A DNA stretch of 64,000 bases from Acidimicrobiaceae bacterium (GCA_009837445.1 VXTM01000031.1:34348-98347), one strand, 5' to 3'; counted from the stretch's first letter, positions 1 through 8,723 are shown. The notes: generated from the letters alone by a model not told the origin. Numbers and translations are program-made.

Positions 1-1
1 C

Positions 2-481
2 CAGCTGGTGGAGGCGTTCAAGACGACTCTCGACGTGGTACGCGACGCCGATCTGCTGGTCCACGTCGTGGACAGCGCCGACAGCGATCCCGACGGCTCG
101 ATGGCGGCCGTGCGCGTGGTGCTGGCCGAGATCGAGGCGGCCGAGGTCCCCGAGCTGGTGGTGTACAACAAGAGTGACCTGGGCCCGGCGGCTGCCCGGC
201 TGGCTGAGCGCACCGAGGGCTCGGTGGCCGTGTCGGCCGCTACTGGCGAAGGGATAGAGGAACTGCTGGGCGCCATCGGCGACCGGATGCGCCGCGTCGC
301 CCGAGAGGTCGAGCTGGTGGTGCCATGGGACCGGGGGGATGTGCTCGCGGGAGTGCACCGGGAGGGTCAGGTGCTGGACTCCACCGCCACCGAGCAGGGG
401 ATGAGGGTCAGGGCCCGCCTGGAACCGTCGTCGGTCGGCGCCCTAAGCCGCTACGTGGTCAACGGCTGGGACGGCGAGTGA
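2..481 (+). CDS. hflX: GTPase HflX, C-terminal part (gene starts before the window)
   Basis: This is the last 159 codons of an HflX-type ribosome-associated GTPase; the frame is already open at base 2. It reads QLVEAFKTTLD, which in the family directly follows the G3 motif. The G4 motif NKSD (in VVYNKSDLG) and the G5-like VSAATGEG follow, then the small C-terminal domain typical of HflX. HflX family members bind the 50S subunit and split or rescue stalled ribosomes. The stop codon overlaps the GTG start of the next gene by four bases, so the two are probably translationally coupled. The G1 and G2 motifs are outside the window, so GTP-binding capacity cannot be confirmed here. Confidence 0.88.
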   Translation, partial: QLVEAFKTTLDVVRDADLLVHVVDSADSDPDGSMAAVRVVLAEIEAAEVPELVVYNKSDLGPAAARLAERTEGSVAVSAATGEGIEELLGAIGDRMRRVAREVELVVPWDRGDVLAGVHREGQVLDSTATEQGMRVRARLEPSSVGALSRYVVNGWDGE

Positions 482-1671
482 CTGCGGGCTTCGCGCCGCC
501 CCCGTATCCCTACGAGAGGCTCGACGAGTTGCGGGCCGCGGCCGCGCCTCTGCTCGGCGGCGCGGTGGACTGCTCAATCGGGACGCCCTGCGACCCGCCA
601 CCGGCTCAGGTCGTGGCCGCGCTGGCCGGCTCCGGCACCGAGCGCGGCTACCCGGCGTCGATCGGCTCGCCGGCGTTCCGGCAGGCGGCGGCCGCCTGGA
701 CGCAGCGCCGCTTCAACGTCGAATTGGATCCCGACTCGCACCTCGCGGCGTGCATCGGCACCAAGGAGTTCGTGGTCTCGCTTCCCGGCTACCTGCGACT
801 CCGCCATCCTGATCGGGACACCGTGCTGTACCCGGAGGTGTCTTACCCGTCGTACGCGATGGGGGCGACCCTGGCCGGGTGCCGGCCCGTGCCGGTGGCC
901 GTGGACCGTCACTTCCGGGTCGACCTCTCCACGATCGACCCTCGCGACGCCGCAAGGGCCCTGTGCCTGTGGGTGAACACGCCCGGAAACCCGGCGGGAA
1001 CCCTCGACGACCTGGGTGCGGCCGCCGCGTGGGGGCGGCACAACGGCGTGCTCGTCGCCAGCGACGAGTGCTACGCCGAGTTCACCTGGGACGGCCCGCC
1101 CCGCACGATCCTGGAGCACGGCACCGGCGGCGTGTTGGCCGTTCACTCGCTGTCGAAGCGCTCGAACATGGCCGGCGTGCGAGCCGGGTTCTACGCGGGC
1201 GACGCCGAACTGGTCCACTACCTGCGCGAGTGCCGCAAGCACGCCGGCTGTATGGTGCCTGGCCCGGTGCAGGCGGCCGCAGTGGCCGCCTGGAGCGACC
1301 AGGATCATGTGGACCAGCAGCGAGCCCGCTACCGGGACCGCCTTGAGCGGCTCGCGTCCATCATCGAGCTGGCCAACAGGCTCGGACACCTCCGCGACGC
1401 CCGATTCATGATCGACGACGCGTTCGAGCTGCCCGAGCTGCCCGCCGGTGGCTTCTACCTCTGGACCCGGATTCCCGGTGGCGACGCTTGGGCGTGCGCG
1501 GATGCGCTGGCCCGCAGCTGCGGCCTGATCGTCAGCCCGGGAGAGTTCTACTGCGAGCAGCTATGCGCATCCGGGGCCGTCGATGCCCGCGAGTATGTCC
1601 GCATCGCCGCGGTGCAACCTGAAGGACGTCTCCAGTTGGCGGAGTCCCGCCTGCTGGAACTGGCTGGCTAG
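478..1671 (+). CDS. dapC: Succinyldiaminopimelate transaminase (actinobacterial DapC type)
   Basis: A 397-residue fold-type I PLP aminotransferase. The likely Schiff-base lysine is K227 in HSLSKRSNMAG, and the nucleotide-proximal motif NTPGNPAG is present. It probably converts N-succinyl-2-amino-6-ketopimelate to N-succinyl-LL-diaminopimelate in lysine and peptidoglycan synthesis. The specific assignment rests on context, since dapD and dapE follow on the same strand; by sequence alone it could be another class I/II aminotransferase. I chose the GTG at 478 because it overlaps the hflX stop as GTGA and gives a normal N-terminus (TAGFAPPPYPYERL). An in-frame upstream start would run through hflX. 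Confidence 0.85.
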   Translation: MTAGFAPPPYPYERLDELRAAAAPLLGGAVDCSIGTPCDPPPAQVVAALAGSGTERGYPASIGSPAFRQAAAAWTQRRFNVELDPDSHLAACIGTKEFVVSLPGYLRLRHPDRDTVLYPEVSYPSYAMGATLAGCRPVPVAVDRHFRVDLSTIDPRDAARALCLWVNTPGNPAGTLDDLGAAAAWGRHNGVLVASDECYAEFTWDGPPRTILEHGTGGVLAVHSLSKRSNMAGVRAGFYAGDAELVHYLRECRKHAGCMVPGPVQAAAVAAWSDQDHVDQQRARYRDRLERLASIIELANRLGHLRDARFMIDDAFELPELPAGGFYLWTRIPGGDAWACADALARSCGLIVSPGEFYCEQLCASGAVDAREYVRIAAVQPEGRLQLAESRLLELAG

Positions 1672-1681
1672 CAGGCGCCAG

Positions 1682-1687
1682 TAGCCT
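1682..1687 (+). promoter_or_regulatory. -10 hexamer of a probable leaderless dapD promoter
   Basis: TAGCCT fits TANNNT and ends eight bases before the dapD ATG, so transcription would begin at or next to the start codon. No Shine-Dalgarno sequence fits in this gap. The same spacing recurs at many first genes in this window. Confidence 0.5.
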
Positions 1688-1695
1688 TCCAGCCC

Positions 1696-2520
1696 ATGTC
1701 AACGCTTGAGTCCCGCATCGGCCAACTCTGGGAAGCCCGCCCCGATCTCGACGGCGACGACCCCGAGGTGATCGCCACCGTGCACGAGGCCATCGACGCC
1801 CTCGACACCGGCGAGGCCAGAGTGGCCGAAGTGCTCGACGACGGCACCGTGAAGGTCAACCAGTGGTGCAAGCAGGCCATCCTGCTGCTGTTCTCCACCG
1901 CCAGGATGAGCACCATCGAACTAGGCCCGTTCGAGTTCGCCGACAAGATCCCCCTCAAGACCGACTACGCGGCCCGCGGCGTTCGGGTGGTGCCGGGAGC
2001 GTCGGCCCGCTGGGGCAGCTACCAGGCGCCGGGCGTGATCATGATGCCCAGCTACACCAACATCGGCGCCCATGTGGGGGCCAACACCATGGTCGACACG
2101 TGGGCCACGGTGGGGTCATGCGCCCAGATCGGCGCCAACGTGCACCTCTCCGGCGGGGTCGGCATCGGCGGCGTGCTCGAGCCTCCGGTCGCCCAACCGG
2201 TGATCGTGGAGGACGACTGCCTGATCGGCAGCCGCTGCATCGTGGCTGACGGCGCCCGGGTCGGGCAGGGGACTGTTCTGGGAGCGGGGGCCATCCTCAC
2301 CGGCTCCATCCCGGTGATAGACGCGGAGACTGGCGAGGAGCTGGGACGGGGCGAGGTGCCGCCCTGGTCGGTGGCTGTTCTGGGCACCCGGGCACGCCAG
2401 TTCGGTGGCGGCGAGTACGGACTGCCGGCAGTGCTGGTGATCAAGCGCCTGTCCGAGGGCGAGCGCCACGACAAGTCGGCCCTCAACCAGATCCTCCGCG
2501 ACCACGGCGCCACCACCTGA
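1696..2520 (+). CDS. dapD: Tetrahydrodipicolinate N-succinyltransferase
   Basis: A 274-residue left-handed beta-helix acyltransferase of the actinobacterial DapD type. The middle shows hexapeptide-like turns (GVIMMPSYTNIGAHVGANTM and the GGVGIGGVLEP stretch). It transfers succinyl from succinyl-CoA to tetrahydrodipicolinate in the succinylase branch of diaminopimelate synthesis. It lies 24 bases after dapC and one base before dapE, giving three consecutive pathway steps. The ATG at 1696 is preceded by TAGCCT, suggesting an additional internal leaderless promoter. Length and motifs are normal for the family. Confidence 0.92.
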   Translation: MSTLESRIGQLWEARPDLDGDDPEVIATVHEAIDALDTGEARVAEVLDDGTVKVNQWCKQAILLLFSTARMSTIELGPFEFADKIPLKTDYAARGVRVVPGASARWGSYQAPGVIMMPSYTNIGAHVGANTMVDTWATVGSCAQIGANVHLSGGVGIGGVLEPPVAQPVIVEDDCLIGSRCIVADGARVGQGTVLGAGAILTGSIPVIDAETGEELGRGEVPPWSVAVLGTRARQFGGGEYGLPAVLVIKRLSEGERHDKSALNQILRDHGATT

Positions 2521-2521
2521 C

Positions 2522-3607
2522 ATGCCCACCGGGGTCTTGCCGGCCGGCGACCTGATGGCGCTTGCGGCCGCGCTGGTGGACGTACCCTCCGAGAGCTACG
2601 ACGAAGGGCCGCTCGCGGACCTGATCGAGGAGGACCTGCGCCAGGCCGGGCACCTCAGCGTGGATCGGGTGGGCGACAACGTCGTGGCCCGCACCCATCT
2701 GGGCAGCGGTCGGCGAATAGTCCTGGCCGGCCACACCGACACCGTGCCGGCAAACAACAACGCGCAGGCCCGCGTCGACGGCGACGTGCTGTGGGGCCTG
2801 GGCGCGGCCGACATGAAGGGCGGCATTGCCGTGATGCTGGAGCTGGCCCGGACGGTCGAAGCCCCCGCCGCCGACGTCACCTTCGTGTTCTATGCCCGCG
2901 AGGAGGTCGACGCGGCCGACAACGGCCTGCTCGAGGTGGCCGCAGCCCGACCCGACCTGCTCGAGGCCGATGTCGCCCTGCTGGGTGAGCCGACCGCCGC
3001 CGCGGTCGAGGCCGGCTGCCAGGGCACGATGAGGCTGAGGGTCACCCTGGCCGGGGAGAGGGCCCACACCGCCCGCGGCTGGATGGGTCGCAACGCGATA
3101 CACCGGCTCGCGGCCGTGCTGAGCGCGGTCTCCGCCTACGACGCCCGCCGGCCCGTGGTGGAGGGATGCGAGTACCGCGAGGGTCTTGAGGCGGTCTCGG
3201 TGAGCGGGGGAGTGGCCGGCAATGTGGTGCCCGATCGCGCCACACTGATCCTCAACCACCGGTTCGCTCCCGATCGGACGCCCCAGCAAGCCGAGGAGCA
3301 TGTCCGGTCGCTTCTCGAAGGCGTGCTGTCCGAGGGTGACACCGTCGAGCTGACCGACATGGCCCCGCCTGCGGCTCCGGGGCTCGACCACCCGCTTCTG
3401 ACGGGGCTCATCCGGCGCAGCGGTGTGCCGGTGCGAGCCAAGCTGGGCTGGACCGATGCCGCTTTCTTCGCGGCCCGGGGGGTGCCGGCATCGAACTTCG
3501 GTCCCGGCGATCCGTTGCTGGCCCACACCGCCGGAGAGCGCGTGCACCGCGACGAACTCATCTCAGTCCACGCCGCCCTCGAGGACCTGCTCGTCAACGG
3601 CGCCTGA
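2522..3607 (+). CDS. dapE: Succinyl-diaminopimelate desuccinylase
   Basis: A 361-residue M20-family zinc amidohydrolase. Expected metal and catalytic residues are visible: H71 and D73 in AGHTDTV, D97 in GLGAADMKGG, and the E127-E128 pair in YAREEVD. A dimerisation-domain motif follows (GERAHTARGWMGRNAIHR). It should hydrolyse N-succinyl-LL-diaminopimelate to LL-diaminopimelate and succinate. Its start lies one base after the dapD stop, so it is very probably co-transcribed with dapD. M20 paralogues act on other acyl-amino acids, but the neighbours make DapE by far the best call. Confidence 0.9.
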   Translation: MPTGVLPAGDLMALAAALVDVPSESYDEGPLADLIEEDLRQAGHLSVDRVGDNVVARTHLGSGRRIVLAGHTDTVPANNNAQARVDGDVLWGLGAADMKGGIAVMLELARTVEAPAADVTFVFYAREEVDAADNGLLEVAAARPDLLEADVALLGEPTAAAVEAGCQGTMRLRVTLAGERAHTARGWMGRNAIHRLAAVLSAVSAYDARRPVVEGCEYREGLEAVSVSGGVAGNVVPDRATLILNHRFAPDRTPQQAEEHVRSLLEGVLSEGDTVELTDMAPPAAPGLDHPLLTGLIRRSGVPVRAKLGWTDAAFFAARGVPASNFGPGDPLLAHTAGERVHRDELISVHAALEDLLVNGA

Positions 3608-3634
3608 GCAGGCGCCGGCGGGGCGGTAGACCGG

Positions 3635-4279
3635 CTAGTAGCGGCGCATCATGGTGACCACCTTGCCGTAGACGGCCACCTCCTCCGGCTCGAACTCCAT
3701 CGGCTCCATGTGCTCGTTGGCCGGCTCCAGCACGATCCGGCCACCGCCCCGCCGCAGCGTCTTGACGGTGGCCTCGTCACCGGGGATCCCGGCCACGACG
3801 ACCTCGCCGTCCTCGGCATCGCTCTGGGCCCGGCACACCACGTAGTCGCCGTCGAGGATCCCAGCGTCGATCATCGAGTCACCCCGCACTCGCAGCATGA
3901 ACAGCTCACCCTCACCGGTGAGGTCGGCCGGCATCGGCACCAGCTCCTCGACGTTCTCAGAGGCGAGCACCCCGGATCCGGCGGCGACATCGCCGACGAG
4001 GGGGACATGGCGCACCGGGCGGCGCTCGACGGCCGCGCCCGAGTTTTCGTCGTAGCAGACCTCGATGGCGCGGGGGCGGGTGGGGTCGACCCGCAGGTAG
4101 CCGGCCGAATCGAGCACATCGAGGTGGGCCTTGACCGAGGCCGGTGACCGCAGACCGACCTTGGCTGCGATCTCGCGGATCGAAGGCGGGTAGCCGCGGT
4201 CCCGCTGGTGCTCGACGATCATGTCGAGAATCTGGCGGCGGCGAGCCGTGAGCGGCTTGCGGTGGGGCGGGGGCGTCAT
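3635..4279 (-). CDS. lexA: LexA SOS repressor
   Basis: A 214-residue LexA. Residues 1-70 form the winged-helix DNA-binding domain (LTARRRQILDMI and GYPPSIREIAAKVGLRSPASV). The self-cleavage bond is Ala100-Gly101 in DVAAGSG, and the catalytic dyad is Ser135 (RGDSMID) and Lys173 (ATVKTL). Under DNA damage RecA filaments stimulate self-cleavage, releasing SOS genes. Three GAAC-N4-GTTC operators lie just upstream, shared with the divergent LysM gene, so lexA is very likely autoregulated. Length and key residues are all normal. Confidence 0.96.
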   Translation of the reverse strand: MTPPPHRKPLTARRRQILDMIVEHQRDRGYPPSIREIAAKVGLRSPASVKAHLDVLDSAGYLRVDPTRPRAIEVCYDENSGAAVERRPVRHVPLVGDVAAGSGVLASENVEELVPMPADLTGEGELFMLRVRGDSMIDAGILDGDYVVCRAQSDAEDGEVVVAGIPGDEATVKTLRRGGGRIVLEPANEHMEPMEFEPEEVAVYGKVVTMMRRY

Positions 4280-4320
4280 GTCTGTCTCCGATCTTTGGAG
4301 CCGGATGGGGTTGCGGTTAC

Positions 4321-4332
4321 GAACGTATGTTC
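4321..4332. promoter_or_regulatory. SOS box 1 (LexA operator)
   Basis: GAACGTATGTTC, with perfect GAAC/GTTC half-sites around a 4-base core, matches the Gram-positive/actinobacterial LexA consensus GAAC-N4-GTTC. It sits 42 bases upstream of the lexA start codon, where binding would repress lexA itself. Confidence 0.9.
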
Positions 4333-4346
4333 GCTACAGTATGCAC

Positions 4347-4358
4347 GAACACACGTTC
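4347..4358. promoter_or_regulatory. SOS box 2 (LexA operator)
   Basis: GAACACACGTTC, perfect half-sites. Its start is 26 bases from that of box 1 (about 2.5 helical turns), in the shared lexA/LysM-gene regulatory region. Confidence 0.88.
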
Positions 4359-4389
4359 AATAAGGAGCTTATCCGTACACATGTTTGCG

Positions 4390-4401
4390 GAACACGCGTT
4401 C
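4390..4401. promoter_or_regulatory. SOS box 3 (LexA operator)
   Basis: GAACACGCGTTC, perfect half-sites. Its start is 43 bases from that of box 2 and 69 bases upstream of the preferred LysM-gene start at 4459. It would fall inside the coding region if translation began at the ATG at 4381, which is one reason to prefer the downstream start. Confidence 0.85.
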
Positions 4402-4458
4402 GATGTCAAGGATCTCGACTCCAGCGGCCTTGTCACACCCCTGCGGGAGGATGGACGC

Positions 4459-4929
4459 ATGGCGCTAGCTCCTGCACACGTTCTCGCCCCAGGCTCTGCT
4501 GATGCTCTTGCCGCTCCGCCGGCTGCGGCGCGGTCCGCGCGCCTGCCGGAGTCTGTGTACCGCCGGCGCCGGGTGCTCGCGGCGACGGTGGCGGCTGCAG
4601 TGGTCACGCTGGTGCTGGTGGTGGGCCGTCCCGACCGTGTTCCAGTGGGCGAGGCCAACCCCTGGCCGGCCACGGCAGAGGTCTCGCTGTCGGCGGAACT
4701 TCCGGGGGTCTATGTGGTGCAGCCGGGCGACACGCTGTGGGACATCGCCCGCGCCCTCGCACCCGGTGAGGACCCCCGTGGATTGGTCCACGAACTGGCC
4801 GGCACCGCAGGCGGAGCCGCGCTGGAGCCCGGCCAACGGATCGTCATCGACGACGTTCGCGCCGTGGCTCTCGGCAACCTGGGAGGAGAGACCTTCACGT
4901 CGCCCGCTCAGCCGGTTTCAGCCGGTTGA
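4459..4929 (+). CDS. SOS-controlled LysM membrane protein (ChiZ/YneA/DivS-like cell-division regulator)
   Basis: A 156-residue protein with a cytoplasmic N-terminus, one transmembrane helix at about 39-56 (after RRRR) and an extracytoplasmic LysM domain at about 84-131 (VYVVQPGDTLWDIA). This layout and its position divergent from lexA match M. tuberculosis ChiZ (Rv2719c) and the analogous SOS division inhibitors YneA (Bacillus) and DivS (Corynebacterium). I infer that it delays septation or remodels peptidoglycan after DNA damage. The start at 4459 is chosen because GGAGG lies eight bases upstream; in-frame ATGs at 4327 and 4381 overlap or precede SOS boxes. The 3' end overlaps the convergent RibD-like gene by 22 bases. 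Confidence 0.75.
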   Translation: MALAPAHVLAPGSADALAAPPAAARSARLPESVYRRRRVLAATVAAAVVTLVLVVGRPDRVPVGEANPWPATAEVSLSAELPGVYVVQPGDTLWDIARALAPGEDPRGLVHELAGTAGGAALEPGQRIVIDDVRAVALGNLGGETFTSPAQPVSAG

Positions 4930-5681
4930 GCCAGCTCACGGATGTAGCGGACGAAGAGGGTGCCGGAGGCCTCCAGCAGATGGTCGACACGCATTCTCTG
5001 CGGCACGCTTCGCATCGATCCGTACACGATTCTGGAGCTGGCCCCGCCGGCGACCAGCGGCGCGACCGACAGGCAGAGCTCGTCGATTACGCCGGCGTCG
5101 GCCAGTTGCCCGTTGAACGACGGGCCTCCCTCGGAGAGCACCACGCCGGCGCCCAGCCGGTCGAGTTCGGCCAGGATCTCGGTGGCCTGGGGCCTCTGCG
5201 ACGGCAGCCGCACCACCTCCGCCACCGGATCGAGGCGGGCCACGGCCTCAGGCGCGGCGGTGCTGCCGGTGAGGATCACCGGCAAGTCGTCGTCCGGGCG
5301 CTGATCGGCGAACAGCGGCAGGCCCAAGTCGAGGTCGAGGCTGGCGCTGACCACGGCCAGGCGGGGCCGTTCGGCCCTCCCCGCGGCGAGCCGGGCCCGC
5401 CGGGAGGCGTCACGGGTCCGAGGCAGACCGTAGCGCTCGGCCCGCACCGTGCTGGCCGCGGCAACGATCCAATCGGCGCTGGCCCGCACCGCCGAGAAGA
5501 CGGCCTCGTCGTCCGGGTTGCTGAGCGCTCCGCTGGTGCCGTCGATGGCGACCGCGCCGTCGGCGGAGGCGATCATGTTGATCATCAGCCAGGGACGCCC
5601 GGCCGGCTTGGGCCGGGCCAGCGCCGGGTAGAGCTCCATCGGGTCGATGTCGACGACCGGGCCGGGCAGGAGTCTCCGCAC
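4908..5681 (-). CDS. RibD C-terminal-domain reductase (dihydrofolate reductase-like fold)
   Basis: About 257 residues resembling the RibD reductase domain: MINMIASADGAVAIDG near the N-terminus, then SADWIVAAASTVRAERYG and LSEGGPSFNGQL. Such stand-alone proteins include pyrimidine reductases of riboflavin synthesis and other NADPH reductases, so the substrate is unassigned. No deaminase domain is present. I chose the GTG at 5681 (reading VRRLLPGPVVDIDP) because TACCGT lies seven bases before it on the minus strand. A longer open frame would run into nrdJ. No other riboflavin gene is in the window. Confidence 0.72.
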   Translation of the reverse strand: MRRLLPGPVVDIDPMELYPALARPKPAGRPWLMINMIASADGAVAIDGTSGALSNPDDEAVFSAVRASADWIVAAASTVRAERYGLPRTRDASRRARLAAGRAERPRLAVVSASLDLDLGLPLFADQRPDDDLPVILTGSTAAPEAVARLDPVAEVVRLPSQRPQATEILAELDRLGAGVVLSEGGPSFNGQLADAGVIDELCLSVAPLVAGGASSRIVYGSMRSVPQRMRVDHLLEASGTLFVRYIRELAQPAETG

Positions 5682-5688
5682 GCCCGCG

Positions 5689-5694
5689 ACGGTA
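5689..5694 (-). promoter_or_regulatory. -10 hexamer, leaderless promoter of the RibD-like gene
   Basis: On the minus strand this reads TACCGT, ending seven bases before the GTG start at 5681. It supports that start and a leaderless transcript. Confidence 0.45.
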
Positions 5695-5858
5695 CCAATG
5701 TTGCCGTACACAGCTAATCCCGAAGTAATCCAGAGGCGAGCCCAGAAATCCCTAGGCGGGTCCACAGTCACGCGGGCGTCTTCATCGCCGGGCGTCCTAG
5801 GGTCGCGACGGCGGGCGCATCGCCGCGCGCCCGGTAGAATCTCAGGAGGGTAATTCTC

Positions 5859-8723
5859 ATGACGATGGCCCCCGAGCAGAGCACTCTGATCTCCGGCAGC
5901 CACCCTCTGCCCGCGGGTCAGGAGGATCCGGCTGACCGGATCGTGTGGGAGCGCCGCGACGCGCGCCTGCTGGACCATCGCGACGGGTCGGTCGCCTTCG
6001 AGCAGCCCGATGTGGAGGTTCCGGCCACCTGGTCGCAGAACGCGACCAACATCCTGGCCCAGAAGTACTTCCGCGGCCCGCTGGGCACGCCCGAGCGGGA
6101 GTGGTCGCTAAGGCAGGTGGTTGACCGCGTCGTGCGCACCATCACCGACTGGGGCGATGGCGACGGCTACTTCGCCGACGAGTCCGAGGCGTCGCTGTTC
6201 CGGGCCGAGCTGACGCATCTGCTGTACACGCAGCGAGCCGCCTTCAACTCGCCGGTGTGGTTCAACATCGGCGTGGCCGGTGTGCCCCAGCAGGCGTCGG
6301 CCTGCTTCATCCTGTCGGTTGACGACACGATGGAGTCGATCCTCGAGTGGTACGCCGAGGAGGGCCGGATCTTCAAGGGCGGCTCCGGCGCGGGCGTGAA
6401 CCTGTCACGTATCCGGGCCAGCTCGGAGCCCCTGGCCGGTGGCGGCACCGCGTCAGGGCCGGTGAGCTTCATGCGGGGAGCGGACGCCTCGGCCGGCACC
6501 ATCAAGTCGGGCGGCAAGACCCGCAGGGCGGCCAAGATGGTGGTCCTCGACGCCAACCATCCCGACATCGAGGACTTCATCTGGTGCAAGGCCCGCGAGG
6601 AGCGCAAGTCGAGAGTGCTGGCCGCGGCCGGCTTCGACATGGGCGTCGACGGCGCCGACACCACGTCGGTGCAGTACCAGAACGCCAACAACTCCGTGCG
6701 GGTATCCGACGAGTTCATGAGCGCGGCCACCTCTGGCGACGACTGGGACCTGACGGCCCGCACCGACGGCACGGTGCTCAAGCGGGTTCCCGCCCGCTCG
6801 ATCCTGCGCCAGATGGCCGAGGCCGCGTGGGAGTGCGCCGACCCCGGCGTGCAGTTCGCCACCACCATCAACCGCTGGCACACCGCCCCGGTCACCGGCC
6901 CCATCACCGCCAGCAACCCGTGCTCGGAGTACGTCCATCTCGACGACAGCGCCTGCAACCTGGCCTCGATCAACCTGCTGAGCTTCCTCGACGACGACGG
7001 CCGCTTCGACGTCAGCGGCTTCCGCAGGGCGGTGCAGGTGGTGTTCGCGGCCCAAGAGATCCTGGTGGGCCACGCCGACTACCCGACCGGGGCCATCGCC
7101 GACACCACCAGGGCGTTCCGCCAGCTCGGGCTGGGCTACGCCAACCTCGGGGCGCTGCTGATGGCCATGGGCCTGCCCTACGACTCCGACGAAGGCCGGG
7201 CGGTGGCGGCGGCCATCACCGCGCTCATGACCGGCGAGGCCTACCTCACCTCCACCCGCCTGGCCGAGCGCATGGGACCCTTCGCCGGCTTTCACACCAA
7301 CCGCGAGGCCATGCTGCGGGTCCTGGACCAGCACCGCACTGCCACCGCCACCATCGACGAGGACCTGGCGCCTCCCGAAGTCCTCGAGGCCGCCCAGCTG
7401 GCGTGGGACGAGGCCTGCGAGCGCGCCGACCGTCACGGCGTGCGCAACAGCCAGGCGACCGTCCTGGCGCCCACCGGCACCATCGGGCTGCTGATGGACT
7501 GCGACACCACCGGCATCGAGCCCGATCTAGGGCTGGTCAAGTCCAAGCGGCTGGTGGGCGGCGGAACCATGGAGATCGTCAACACCACCGTGCCGAGGGC
7601 GCTTCGCCGCCTCGGCTACGACGACGAGCAGGTTGAGAGCATCACCGATCACATCGCCGAGCACCACAGCGTGGCCGGCGCGCCCCTCGACGCCGGGCAC
7701 CGCGACGTGTTCGCCTGCTCGCTGGGTGACGACGCCATCAGCACATCGGGGCACATCGAGATGATGGCCGCAGTGCAGCCGTTCCTCTCCGGCGCCATCT
7801 CGAAGACCGTCAACATGCCGGCCGACGCCAGCGTCGACGATGTGGAGCAGCTCTTCATCGACTCCTGGCGCCTCGGGCTGAAGTCGGTGGCGATCTACCG
7901 CGACAGCTCGAAGGTGTCCCAGCCCCTGACCGTCGGCACGGCCGTGGGCTCCGGCACCTCCGAGGGCCCCGGACGGATCCCGGATATCGAGCCGCCGGCC
8001 GGCGAAACCACGGCGGAGCCGGTTCGCCGGCGGCTCCCCAAGTCGCGCCGATCGCAGACGTTCGAGTTCCGGGTGGCGGACTGCAAGGGCTTCGTGACGG
8101 TGGGGGAGTACCCCGACGGCCGTCCGGGCGAGATCTTCGTCAAGGTCTCCAAACAGGGCTCCACGCTGGCCGGGATCATGGACGCCTTTGCGATCTCGCT
8201 CAGCCACGGCCTGCAGTACGGGGTGCCGCTGTCCGCCTTTGTCGACACGTTCGTCGGCGTGCGCTTCGAGCCTGCCGGCATCACCGACGATCCCGACATC
8301 CGCATCGCCACCAGCCTGATGGACTACCTGTTCCGGAAGCTGGCGGTGATGTACCTGACATCCGAGGAGCGGGCCGCACTGGGCGTCTACACCACCGGCG
8401 AGCGGACCCAGCCGACGCTGCCCGGTGTGGAGGAGCAGGTCGCCGAGACCGAGCAGGGACACGACCTCCCACCCGATCCGCCCTCGGTCCCGTCGCCGGG
8501 CCAGCTGATCGGCCAGTTCGACTTCTCCGCGGCGTCGGCACCGCCCGAGCCGCCAGGGCCCGAGCGGCCCGCGAGCGCAGCGAGCATGAGCGGGGGACAG
8601 GCGACAGCCCGCGGCGCGAGCCCGCTAGACGCGCCCTTCTGCATGACCTGCGGCGTCCCGATGCGCCGCGCCGGCTCGTGCTACGTGTGCAACGACTGCG
8701 GCGCCACCAGCGGCTGCAGTTGA
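5859..8723 (+). CDS. nrdJ: Vitamin B12-dependent (class II) ribonucleotide reductase
   Basis: A 954-residue adenosylcobalamin-dependent reductase making dNTP precursors. Visible features are the redox cysteines C149 (QASACFIL) and C366 (SACNLASINL), the radical/finger-loop motif NPCSEY with C355 and E357, and the phosphate-binding region PTGTIGLLMDCDTTGIEP. The C-terminus is a cysteine-rich Zn-ribbon or shuttle tail with CMTCG and CYVCNDCG. AGGAGG sits nine bases before the ATG. The Pro/Ala/Gly-rich linker before the tail carries an in-frame copy of a dispersed repeat (8557-8594). No class I reductase is in the window. I saw no obvious B12-riboswitch structure in the short upstream gap. Confidence 0.96.
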   Translation: MTMAPEQSTLISGSHPLPAGQEDPADRIVWERRDARLLDHRDGSVAFEQPDVEVPATWSQNATNILAQKYFRGPLGTPEREWSLRQVVDRVVRTITDWGDGDGYFADESEASLFRAELTHLLYTQRAAFNSPVWFNIGVAGVPQQASACFILSVDDTMESILEWYAEEGRIFKGGSGAGVNLSRIRASSEPLAGGGTASGPVSFMRGADASAGTIKSGGKTRRAAKMVVLDANHPDIEDFIWCKAREERKSRVLAAAGFDMGVDGADTTSVQYQNANNSVRVSDEFMSAATSGDDWDLTARTDGTVLKRVPARSILRQMAEAAWECADPGVQFATTINRWHTAPVTGPITASNPCSEYVHLDDSACNLASINLLSFLDDDGRFDVSGFRRAVQVVFAAQEILVGHADYPTGAIADTTRAFRQLGLGYANLGALLMAMGLPYDSDEGRAVAAAITALMTGEAYLTSTRLAERMGPFAGFHTNREAMLRVLDQHRTATATIDEDLAPPEVLEAAQLAWDEACERADRHGVRNSQATVLAPTGTIGLLMDCDTTGIEPDLGLVKSKRLVGGGTMEIVNTTVPRALRRLGYDDEQVESITDHIAEHHSVAGAPLDAGHRDVFACSLGDDAISTSGHIEMMAAVQPFLSGAISKTVNMPADASVDDVEQLFIDSWRLGLKSVAIYRDSSKVSQPLTVGTAVGSGTSEGPGRIPDIEPPAGETTAEPVRRRLPKSRRSQTFEFRVADCKGFVTVGEYPDGRPGEIFVKVSKQGSTLAGIMDAFAISLSHGLQYGVPLSAFVDTFVGVRFEPAGITDDPDIRIATSLMDYLFRKLAVMYLTSEERAALGVYTTGERTQPTLPGVEEQVAETEQGHDLPPDPPSVPSPGQLIGQFDFSAASAPPEPPGPERPASAASMSGGQATARGASPLDAPFCMTCGVPMRRAGSCYVCNDCGATSGCS
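8557..8594 (+). repeat. Dispersed repeat, copy A (inside the nrdJ linker)
   Basis: Thirty-eight bases match the dispersed repeat at 24644-24692 at 35 of 38 positions. The copy is in frame and encodes part of the disordered linker (GPERPASAASMSG) before the NrdJ cysteine tail. Confidence 0.65.

Noticed and set aside
5695..5858. Cobalamin riboswitch before nrdJ
   Set aside because: The gap is too short and I found no B12-box-like segment; a normal AGGAGG site is present.
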